Source: Streptomyces sp. NBC_00414
Lineage (GTDB): Bacteria; Actinomycetota; Actinomycetes; Streptomycetales; Streptomycetaceae
Assembly: GCF_036038375.1 (NCBI RefSeq)
Contig: NZ_CP107935.1
Span: 8,990,001-9,054,000, forward strand
Length of the DNA: 64,000 nucleotides
Direction of reading: 5' to 3'
This document shows positions 9,493 to 17,900 of the stretch, one piece after another. The first letter of the stretch is position 1; each line of letters begins with the position of its first letter. The notes under the pieces were generated by a model, which saw nothing but the letters and a program-made list of their open reading frames with translations, was not told the DNA's origin and did not search any database. Made by a program: the position numbers and the translations under genes.

Positions 9493-9588
9493 GCCGTCCG
9501 TACACACCGAGCCAACGGGCCGTCCCGCACAGCCGTCCGGCACGCACGGAGTCGCGTCAGAAGCCCCCTAGCAGCAGGAGATCGTCCC

Positions 9589-10053
9589 ATGGCCGGTGAA
9601 AAGGCCGACGTCAAGCATTTCGACCTCAAGCAGATGGAGAACTTCCGGGACAACGAGGTGCAGCCGGTCTACACCGCAGCGAAGAAGCACCGTGAGGACG
9701 GCGACGGGGCCAACATCCGCCCGCTCGGGAAGCTCGTCGACGGGCACACCACCCCGGACAACCTCGACCAGGACAAGCAGCTCCTGCGCATCGGCAAGAT
9801 GGTCACCGAACCCCTGGTCTCGGGACCGAAGCTGATCGAGGGCGTCCGCACCGCGGCCGAGGCCATCGACAAGCTGCTCGGTGACCAGATGGACCTCTTC
9901 AAGGAACTGAAGGAGGCCCTCACGGACACCATCGAGGAAGCCAACAAGACCAAGAACAAGAACCTCGACGCGATCGACGCGCAGACGCTGCTTCAGACGT
10001 TCGAAGAGGTCGACACCCTCACCGCGGGTGGTTCGGAAGAAGAAGAGGACTGA
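9589..10053 (+). CDS. Helical ESX-associated protein of unknown function
   Basis: The 154-residue protein is acidic and predicted all-helical, ending in a Glu/Asp run (GGSEEEED). It has no WXG motif, signal peptide or membrane helix. Length and helix content (a long segment at about residues 80-150 with a DLFKELKEALTDTIEEANK stretch) fit the small WXG100/LXG partner-type proteins of type VII loci. I do not recognise a named family. The ATG at 9589 has CAGGAG ahead of it; a longer frame from 9448 would run through the terminator stem and is rejected. It precedes the AAWKG-like gene. Confidence 0.7.
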   Translation: MAGEKADVKHFDLKQMENFRDNEVQPVYTAAKKHREDGDGANIRPLGKLVDGHTTPDNLDQDKQLLRIGKMVTEPLVSGPKLIEGVRTAAEAIDKLLGDQMDLFKELKEALTDTIEEANKTKNKNLDAIDAQTLLQTFEEVDTLTAGGSEEEED

Positions 10054-10177
10054 CCTCCCGCGCTGCCGGCAGCGGCCACGGCCGACCGGCGCGTGCCTGT
10101 AAGTGACGCACGCCCGCACCTCCGCACGAAGACGCGGTGTGCGGGCACGGACGACAACCGACCAGAAAGGGCGCCCG

Positions 10178-13100
10178 GTGGCCGATCGGTACGATCCCAA
10201 CTCCGGCACAAATCTCGACAAGTTCGACAACGCCGGCGATCCCTCGTCCGACACCTGGGCCACCCTGGTCACGCATATCACCGGCTATCCCGTGCCGGAC
10301 CGCAACACCATCTTCGACACGCTCCGCTCCGACCACGGCGGCAAGCTCTTCAGGATGGACATCAAGGAGCGCAGTCTCAGCCTGATGGTCAAGGACTCCG
10401 GGTTCCTGACCAACTCCGGCGAGGACTACGACATCTTCTTCTTCGACGGCGGGAAGAAGACGAAGATCATGCAGGCCCGGATCGTGTTCGAGGGCCGTGT
10501 GAAGGCCGGCGAGGAGATCTACTTCGCCGCGCCGGGCTCCGACGACGTCAATAACGCCCAGGTCCGTGAGGGCAACGAGTTCACGGACTACAACAAGGAC
10601 AAGATGTCCACCATCCCGCTCGCCCGGTACATGAACGGGCCGCGGACGGCGCTCATGGAACTGCTGAAGGGCGGCACCCAGAACGCCCGGTTCAGCAACC
10701 TGGGCGTGGGCGGCAGCGACGCGGTGGACCTGAAGTCCTTCGACTCGACGGGCGAGTCCTTCGACTACGCCGCCAAGTTCTTCCGGGACCACCAGGTGGT
10801 CCTGAAGGACTGGGAGGACCGTTTCAGCAAGGACGACGCCAGCTGGAAGGGCGAGGCCGCGGAAGTCTTCCGCAGCCTGCTGAAGAAGATCCGCGAGAAC
10901 TACGACGCCTACATCGAGACCTTCGACTCCTCGGCCGGCACCGGCGACGAGACCGGCACCGGCAACACGGTGTACTCGCGGGCCCTGTCCCTGGGCCGCA
11001 AGTACCTGGAGGACGCCGCCAAGAGCCTGCTGGACGCCTGGCTCACCTGGGCCAAGTCCCCGTACTACGACCCGCTGCAGGTGCTGCGCTACGTCTTGGA
11101 CGACCTCGCCCAGTGGGTGGACGCGAACAACGTCGCCAAGACGAACATCACCTCCACCACCACCCGCTACTCCACGACCGTCAGGCACAGCCCGCAGGCC
11201 GGCTTCCTGCAGTCGCACCCCGACTACGGCGACCTGACCGACATCGCCAACTGGGCCAAGGTCGGTGACGCGGCGGTCAAGATCTGGAACCAGGGCGTCG
11301 CCGAGTACCTCGGCAAGCCCGCGGCCACGGTGCAGTCCAACCTGAACAACCACTTCCTCGACCTCGGCGAGGACTTCGCGGACAACGTGCCCAAGCCGAA
11401 GTCGACCAGCACGGCCTCGGAGGAGTACGAGGAGAAGAAGGCCGAGGAGGAGAAGGAGGAGATCAAGAAGCAGAACGAGGAGAACAAGAAGTACCAGGAC
11501 GAGCTGCGGGAGGAGCAGAACCGGCAGCGCGAGGAGGACAAGAAGTACCAGGAGGAGCTGCGCGCGGAGCAGGAGCGCCAGCGTGAGGAGGACAAGAAGT
11601 ACCAGGACGAGCTGCGGGAGGAGGCGAACCAGCAGCGCGAGGAGGACAAGAAGTACCAGGACGAACTCCGCAACGAACAGAAGGCGGAGCAGGAGGAGGC
11701 CAAGCGCGAGGCCGAGGAACTGCGCAACGAGCAGAACCAGCAGCGCGACGAGGACAAGAAGTACGCGGACGAGCTCCGCGAGGAGCAGAAGCGCGAGCAG
11801 GAAGAGGCCAAGCGCGAGGCCGAGGAGCAGGCCAAGGCCGTGGAGGAGAGCCTCACAGGCCTCAACGACCCCAACGCGGTCAACGAGCAGAACCTCGACG
11901 GCCTCGACGACCTGCTGAACCAGAACAACCCGGTCACCACCGAGAGCCTCGGCGACCTCGGAGACATCAACGGCGAGGGCCAGGGTTCCCAGAACGACCT
12001 GAACAACGACCTGAACGAGGTCAACCAGTCCCTCGGCACCCTCGGCGGGCTGAACTCCGGAGGCGGCGCCCTCAGGACCCCGACCGGCGGGAACACCCAG
12101 GCGGACGGCGGCAAGCTCACCACCGACTTCCCGGACGGCACCACCACCTCGTTCGACCCCGACACCGGGACGCTCACGACCACCTCGCCGGACGGCAATG
12201 TCACCACGCAGGATCTGGGTGACGGTCTGAAGGTGACGAACCCGGACGGTTCGGTGACGTCGTTGGGTGACGACGGCAAGCTGACGACCACGTTCCCGGA
12301 CGGTACGACGCAGACCGTCGACCCGTCGACCGGCCAGGCGACCACCACCAACCCGGACGGCACCACCACCACGACCGACCTGGGCAGCCTCACCGACCTC
12401 AACGGCACGGCCAACGGCGACGGAGTGCTCGACGGCCCGACCGGCGCCAGCACGCAGCTGAACAACGCGGGCGACCTGACGACCGACTTCCCGGACGGCA
12501 GCACCACCTCGTTCGATCCGGACACCGGGACACTCACCAGCACCTCGCCGGACGGCAATGTCACCACGCAGGATCTGGGTGACGGTCTGAAGGTGACGAA
12601 CCCGGACGGTTCGGTGACGTCGTTGGGTGACGACGGCAAGCTGACGACCACGTTCCCGGACGGTACGACGCAGACCGTCGACCCGTCGACCGGCCAGGCG
12701 ACCACCGTCGACCCGGACGGCAGGACGACGACGGAGAACCTCGGCAACCTGGGTGATCTCAACAGCCAGAACAACCTGAACGATCTCAACGACCTGAACG
12801 ACCTGAACGACCTCAACAACGACGTGACCACCGAGTCGCTCGGCGATCTCGGGGACCTCAACGCCGACCAGTCGGCCCTGGAGACCCCGACCGGCGGCGA
12901 GGTCCAGCTCGACGACAGCGGCGACTTCCTGACCACGTTCGCGGATGGCGGCTCGTCCACGTTCGACCCGGACAACGGCATGCTCACCACCACCGACGCC
13001 GACGGCAACACCCAGACCGTCGACCTCACCCACGGCGCACGGGTCGCCAACCCGGACGGCTCCTTCACCACCCTGGACAACGGCCAGCTGACCACCACCT

Positions 13101-13831
13101 TCCCGGACGGCAGCAAGCAGGTCATCGACCCGGACACCGGCATCGCCACCGTCACCGACGCGCAGGGCAACACCGAGAAGGTCGACCTGCACGACCTCAA
13201 CACGTCGAACAACGACAGGTCGAGCATCCTCGACGGACTCGGCGACCTCAACGGCGTCGGAGGAGGGGGCGGGGGCGGCGGAGACGGCACCACCTCCCGC
13301 GACGTACCGCTCTCCGAGCTGAACCTCGGCGGCGGCAGTACGGGCCTGGGGTCCACCGGCGGCGGCCTCTCCGGGTCGGACTCCCTGTCCTCGGACCTCA
13401 GCTCGTCCGGTGTCGCACCCCTCTCCGACAGCACGACCACCGCGCTCGGCGCCGGCGCCTCGGCCGCCTCGGGCGGAACCCCCGGCGCCCCGGGAACGCC
13501 CGGCAGCCCCGGTATGCCGATGGGCGGCGGGGGCGGCATGGGCGGCGGCGCCGAGAAGGGCAACGGCGAGCGGGTGCGCTCCGTCCTGGTCGACGCGGCC
13601 GAGGAGAGCGAGCGCCGCAACCGCCGACGCCGCAGCCCGTGGAACCGGCAGGAGGACAGCGACACGTTCCTGGCCCCGGCCTCCCGGGTGAACACCACCG
13701 GCGGCGGTGGTGACTCCACCGAGGAGGAGCAGGAGCCGGGCCGCAGGGCCACCAGTTCCGACTACCTGGACGAGGACGTGGACGTGTGGGGCACCGAGGA
13801 GGGCGGCACTCCGGCCGTCATCGGGCGGTGA
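10178..13831 (+). CDS. Large ESX-associated protein: helical domain, coiled coil and beta-repeat region (AAWKG-like)
   Basis: The 1217-residue protein has four parts. Residues 1-390 form a globular N-terminus with a helical segment containing DDASWKGEAAEVFRSLL, resembling the A-A-W-K-G motif after which a streptomycete ESX-linked family is named. Residues about 408-560 are an almost continuous charged coiled coil with a recurring KKYQDELREEQ heptad block. Residues about 640-1020 carry three copies of a DG-rich beta repeat (TTFPDGTTQTVDPSTGQ) like those in YD/RHS-type surface proteins, separated by Asn/Leu/Asp-rich linkers (NDLNDLND). A Gly/Ser tail and a basic C-terminus with RRNRRRRSPWNR follow. 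There is no signal peptide, so ESX export is the plausible route (inference). GTG 10178 is the most likely start; an in-frame ATG at 10103 is weaker. Confidence 0.6.
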   Translation: MADRYDPNSGTNLDKFDNAGDPSSDTWATLVTHITGYPVPDRNTIFDTLRSDHGGKLFRMDIKERSLSLMVKDSGFLTNSGEDYDIFFFDGGKKTKIMQARIVFEGRVKAGEEIYFAAPGSDDVNNAQVREGNEFTDYNKDKMSTIPLARYMNGPRTALMELLKGGTQNARFSNLGVGGSDAVDLKSFDSTGESFDYAAKFFRDHQVVLKDWEDRFSKDDASWKGEAAEVFRSLLKKIRENYDAYIETFDSSAGTGDETGTGNTVYSRALSLGRKYLEDAAKSLLDAWLTWAKSPYYDPLQVLRYVLDDLAQWVDANNVAKTNITSTTTRYSTTVRHSPQAGFLQSHPDYGDLTDIANWAKVGDAAVKIWNQGVAEYLGKPAATVQSNLNNHFLDLGEDFADNVPKPKSTSTASEEYEEKKAEEEKEEIKKQNEENKKYQDELREEQNRQREEDKKYQEELRAEQERQREEDKKYQDELREEANQQREEDKKYQDELRNEQKAEQEEAKREAEELRNEQNQQRDEDKKYADELREEQKREQEEAKREAEEQAKAVEESLTGLNDPNAVNEQNLDGLDDLLNQNNPVTTESLGDLGDINGEGQGSQNDLNNDLNEVNQSLGTLGGLNSGGGALRTPTGGNTQADGGKLTTDFPDGTTTSFDPDTGTLTTTSPDGNVTTQDLGDGLKVTNPDGSVTSLGDDGKLTTTFPDGTTQTVDPSTGQATTTNPDGTTTTTDLGSLTDLNGTANGDGVLDGPTGASTQLNNAGDLTTDFPDGSTTSFDPDTGTLTSTSPDGNVTTQDLGDGLKVTNPDGSVTSLGDDGKLTTTFPDGTTQTVDPSTGQATTVDPDGRTTTENLGNLGDLNSQNNLNDLNDLNDLNDLNNDVTTESLGDLGDLNADQSALETPTGGEVQLDDSGDFLTTFADGGSSTFDPDNGMLTTTDADGNTQTVDLTHGARVANPDGSFTTLDNGQLTTTFPDGSKQVIDPDTGIATVTDAQGNTEKVDLHDLNTSNNDRSSILDGLGDLNGVGGGGGGGGDGTTSRDVPLSELNLGGGSTGLGSTGGGLSGSDSLSSDLSSSGVAPLSDSTTTALGAGASAASGGTPGAPGTPGSPGMPMGGGGGMGGGAEKGNGERVRSVLVDAAEESERRNRRRRSPWNRQEDSDTFLAPASRVNTTGGGGDSTEEEQEPGRRATSSDYLDEDVDVWGTEEGGTPAVIGR
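12181..12706 (+). repeat. Identical direct repeats inside the beta-repeat region
   Basis: Bases 12181-12346 are identical to 12541-12706, exactly 360 bp (120 codons) apart. The identity covers silent positions, so the copies arose or were homogenised recently. A third, diverged copy lies at about 12925-13170. Confidence 0.95.
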
Positions 13832-13861
13832 GCACCGTGGCGGCCCGGCGCGGCCACCGCG

Positions 13862-13924
13862 GAGACCAACGCGACCACCGCCGGGACCAACGCGACCACC
13901 GCCGGGACCGGCGCGAACACCGCG
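13862..13924. repeat. 21-bp tandem repeat in intergenic region
   Basis: Three copies of a 21-bp unit (GGGACCAACGCGACCACCGCC and variants) start at 13862, 13883 and 13904. They lie in the 244-bp gap between two ESX accessory genes. The unit is a whole number of codons, but no start or coding signal supports translation here. Confidence 0.8.
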
Positions 13925-14075
13925 GAGAGACGAATCCCACCCGGCCCCGGCTTCCGCGGACGAGCCCTCACCAGGCAAGATCAGCAGAGCAGTTGCCGGA
14001 TTACGGGCCAGGGCCGGACGCACGGCCCGTACGTCCGGACATACGCGCAGACCTACGGAGAAGGGCGGAGAGGGC

Positions 14076-14531
14076 GTGACGGAACCGCTGGAGAAGCGCC
14101 TGGAGAAGGCGATGGCCGAGCTCCAGGCTGCCCAGGAGGCGGTCGCGCGCACCGAGCGCGAGCTGCGGCAGGCGTCGTTCGCGGTGCTCTCCTCCGACCG
14201 TGCGGTCCGCGCCAGCGTGGGCCCGCAGGGTGAGCTGACCGGGATCGAGTTCCTGGAGAACAAGTACCGCGACATGTCCCACCAGGAGCTGTCCGCCAGC
14301 GTCCTGGAGGCGGCGAACGCGGCACGCCTGAAGATGAACCGGCATGTGATGAAGGCGATGGCACCCTTCGCCGAACCCAGCAGCAACGTTCCGGAGCTGA
14401 AGGGCTTCGAGCTGGACTGGGAGCGCATCTTCGGCCCCGAGGTGCTGCGCGAGGACGACGAGGACACGGCACGCGACGTCGAGGCCGCCCCCGGCTGGCG
14501 GGACGCGCTCGGCGAGGACGGGGAGGACTGA
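14076..14531 (+). CDS. YbaB/EbfC-like protein of the ESX locus
   Basis: The 151-residue protein begins with a coiled-coil helix (EKRLEKAMAELQAAQEAVARTERELRQ). It continues with the YbaB-type beta segment (SVGPQGELTGIEF) and a second helix (LSASVLEAANAARLKMNRHVM). YbaB-fold proteins encoded in ESX loci (for example EspL of mycobacteria) act as small chaperones or DNA-binding proteins; which applies here cannot be told from sequence. The C-terminal 45 residues are acidic and end in GEDGED. The start is GTG 14076 after GGCGGAGAGGG. The frame is open far upstream, but that part lacks coding character. The next gene starts two bases after the stop, so the two are translationally coupled. Confidence 0.75.
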   Translation: MTEPLEKRLEKAMAELQAAQEAVARTERELRQASFAVLSSDRAVRASVGPQGELTGIEFLENKYRDMSHQELSASVLEAANAARLKMNRHVMKAMAPFAEPSSNVPELKGFELDWERIFGPEVLREDDEDTARDVEAAPGWRDALGEDGED

Positions 14532-14533
14532 CC

Positions 14534-14911
14534 ATGGGACAGCGCTACTACGTCGACCCGCAGCGCATCGAGGCCCTGGCGGGGCAGCTTGAGGAGATCG
14601 GCGCCCTCACCAGGAGCATGACCGAGGAGTTCTTCGACGAACTGGCCCCCACGGTCAGGTGGCCCGGCACGGAGGGCGAGTTCGCCGAAAAGGCCAAGCC
14701 TCAGGAGCAGAAGGAGCGGCAGACCACCAAGGACACCATGATGTCCATCCGTGATGCGCTGGTGGGCATCACGGACGCCACGGTCAGCCAGGTCCGGCTG
14801 ATGAAGAACACCCGTGACGCCAACATCGAGGACATCGAGCAGAACAACAGGGAAATCGACACCCATGGGCTGGACGGCAACAGCGGCCCGGGCGGGCATG
14901 GTCGCCGCTGA
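14534..14911 (+). CDS. WXG100-like small protein
   Basis: The 125-residue helical protein begins YYVDPQRIEALAGQLEEIG, has a turn motif VRWPGTEGEF (W-P-G, a valid W-x-G) at about residue 41, and a long second helix. It ends in a His/Gly-rich tail. This is the profile of type VII substrates or of the helical partner of a long WXG/LXG effector. It lies directly upstream of the giant gene, the usual place for a dedicated export partner. It is coupled to the YbaB-like gene. Confidence 0.75.
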   Translation: MGQRYYVDPQRIEALAGQLEEIGALTRSMTEEFFDELAPTVRWPGTEGEFAEKAKPQEQKERQTTKDTMMSIRDALVGITDATVSQVRLMKNTRDANIEDIEQNNREIDTHGLDGNSGPGGHGRR

Positions 14912-14924
14912 CCTCCGCACCGAA

Positions 14925-14954
14925 GGCCGCTCCCGCGTGATGCCGGGAGCGGCC
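14925..14954 (+). terminator. Stem-loop between the WXG-like gene and the giant gene
   Basis: An 11-bp perfect stem (GGCCGCTCCCG / CGGGAGCGGCC) with an 8-base loop ends 38 bases before the giant gene's start. It could be a leaky terminator limiting transcription of the 25.7-kb gene. Confidence 0.6.
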
Positions 14955-14992
14955 CTTCCGTCCTGCCCGAACGGCGCGCGAGGCGGCCCCCG

Positions 14993-17900
14993 ATGAGCAT
15001 GATGGCCTCGCCCGAGGTCAACGCTATGCTCTTCATCCTCACCGGCGAGAAGCTCATCGACGCCGACGAGGACCTCGCCTTCGAGAGCCGCCGGCCCTAC
15101 TCCGGACTCGGCCGGAAGCTCGACAGGGTGTCGTCGCTGATCGAGAAGTCGATCCACGACATCGCCGAGGTCATGCCCGACGACCTCTCCAAGTCGTACG
15201 CCAAGGCGATGGGCATGCTCATCGACGACGGCGGCAAGAACTACCTGCGCGAGTTCTCCGACCAGCTCGACAAGATCGCCGAGGGCCGGCGCAAGACCTC
15301 CATGGACATCATGGAGTCCAAGTGGCAGGTCATCGCCGAGGTCATCCGGCTGCTCATCGAGATCGCCATCTACCTGGCCATGTCCTTCTTCACCGGCGGC
15401 GCCTCCGCCAGCCAGATCATGATGGCCAAGCTGCGCAGCCGGTTCATGATCCTCACCACGCTCACCCATCTGCTCCAGCGGCTGCACCTGGCGCCCTCGC
15501 TCACCGAGGCGTTCGCCGAGGCGTTCACCACCTTCGCGGTACGCCTCGCGATGATGAACTTCGCCCCGAACGGCCGCCGGCCCGACCACTTCGACTGGAA
15601 CGACATCCTCAAGTCCGCCGCGTTCGGTGCCGCGGCGGGCTTCTTCACCAGCATCTTCGACAAGTTCGCGAAGGACATCGTCAAGGCCTTCGACAGCAAC
15701 TTCCTGAAGAAGGGCCCGGACGCCGACTTCAAGAACGGTCCCAACTTCAACAACCCCCCGAAGCTCGACTTCAACAACGGGCCGAACCCCAAGCCGAACC
15801 CCGACCCCGGCCCCGGTCCCGGCTCCAAGAACGACAATCCGCCCACCAACAGTCCCGGCCCCAACCCGAACCTGAACAGCCCCAACCTCACGAACAAGAA
15901 CTTGTTCTCGTTCCGCTTCAACCCCTCGTCCTTCAAGAACAACACCAGCCTCTGGCGGAACAACCAGATCCTGAAGCACAACGCCGACCGGCCGGGCGCA
16001 CTCGCCGGGCACTACGGCCTCAAGGGCACCGCCGACTTCCTCGCCGCCGGTGCCGGTGAGGCGGTAGCGGAGATCCTGATCAAGGGCGCCTTCGACGGCG
16101 ACTGGTCCACGAGCTGGTCGACGTTCGTCGGCGCGGGCGTCAGCAGCGCGGTCGAGGGCGGCCTGTCGTCCACCGCTGTGAACAGCGGCGCCGAACTGCG
16201 CAACGCCATCGAGAAGTTGCGCAACCAGCCGCCCACCGTCTCCGGCGGCAACACCGACTCGGACACGCGGGACTCCGACGGTGACACGCGCTCCCGCGGG
16301 GACTCCGACAGCGCCGACGGGCCCTCGAACACGGACACCTCGGGCTCCTCGGGCGGCGGGGCCACGCGCAACTCGCCCACGCCCGGCTCGCAGCAGAACA
16401 ACGGCACGGGGGACTTCACCGGAGACTTCACCGGGACCGACTTGCCGCCGCCCTACTCGGTCGGCGACCCGCCGCCGTACACCAGCGTGAACCCGCCTGC
16501 GTACACCCCGGGTCCGCTGCCGGTGACCGCCGCGGAGAACGAGCTGTGGCAGCAGGTGCACAACGGACCCGCCGAGGTCCGCGAGCAGGCGCTGCGCGAC
16601 CTCGCCGCGCTGCGTGGCTCCCAGCAGCCCGGCGGCAGCGAGATCGACGTCCGCGACAACCTGCACAGCAACCTGTCGCAGCTGCCCGAGGTCCGGGTGG
16701 TCCCGGCCGGCAACAGCCCCGCCGCTCAGATCGACGCCGATGACGTCCGCCGCGCCCTCGACAGTTTCGGCACCCAGATCACGGTGGACAACCCGATCAC
16801 GGTGGGTAATCCGGGTGCCGCCGACTCCGGCACCCTCGGTGGTGGCCCCACGGCCAACCCCGCTCCCGGCCCCTCCGGGAACACCTCCGGCTCGGTGGCG
16901 GACCAGGACCTCGACGTCCAGGTCGACAACTCCGTCGACCTGGAGAGCGTCGACAACTCCGTGGACCTGGCGAGCGATGTCCAGAACTCTCCGGACCTGG
17001 CGGGCGAGCACGGCGACAGTACGTCGCAGTCGCAGTCGCAGGGGCAGGGGCAGGGGCAGGGGACTGCCGGCCCTGTCGCTTCCAACAGCCCCACGACCAA
17101 CGCGCCCGCCACGGGTACGGGCAACAACAGCGGCGCCCGGCCCGGTGGTGCCCCCAGCACCGGAGGCACCCAGAACTCCTCCGCCACGCAGCCTCAGGGC
17201 ACGCGCAACCCGGACGGCACGACCTCGGTCGACGAGACGCAGTCCTCGACGGACAACAACGCGCAGTCCTCGACCGACAACGACTCGCAGATCACGACGG
17301 ACGACAGCGCGCAGATCACGACGGACAGCGGCCCGCAGACCTCGCAGTCGTCGGAGACCACCACTTCTCCGGAGACCACCATCTCTCCGGAGGCCACGGC
17401 CACTCCGGAGACCGCCAACTCGGCCGAGACGCAGGTCACCTCGGACTCCGCCGAGAACTCGCCCACCCCGGACGCCGACATCACCACGGCCCCGCCGAAG
17501 GTGAGCACCACCGGCTCGTACGCCGACACGGGCGACGTGGGCGACAGCGGTGACCGGGGCGACGTGAAGGCCGGTCCGGCCCCTGCCACGACGAACTCCT
17601 CGACCACCCAGCCGCAGCCGCAGACACAGCCGTTGACGATCGTGGTCTCGGAGGTGCCGCCGCCGGGGGAGGGGGCGCCGGAAGCGGCCGAACTGCTGGA
17701 CGGGGCCGGGGTCGACCGGGCCGTCGTGCTCGGTCCCGCTGTCTCGTCGGACGGGTCGGGGCGTCCGGTACGTGCCGCTGTCGAACTGACCCGCGAGGGT
17801 CCGGGTGCCCCGGTCCGGGTCCGACCGCTCACCGGTCCCCCGACCGCCGTGCTGCCGGACGGCACCTCGGACACCTCCGACACCGCCTTCCCCGGCGCGG

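Noticed and set aside
13832..14075. Small ORF containing the 21-bp tandem repeats
   Set aside because: Frames in this gap lack a Shine-Dalgarno and third-position GC bias; the 97-codon candidate is Arg-rich and starts inside the upstream gene.
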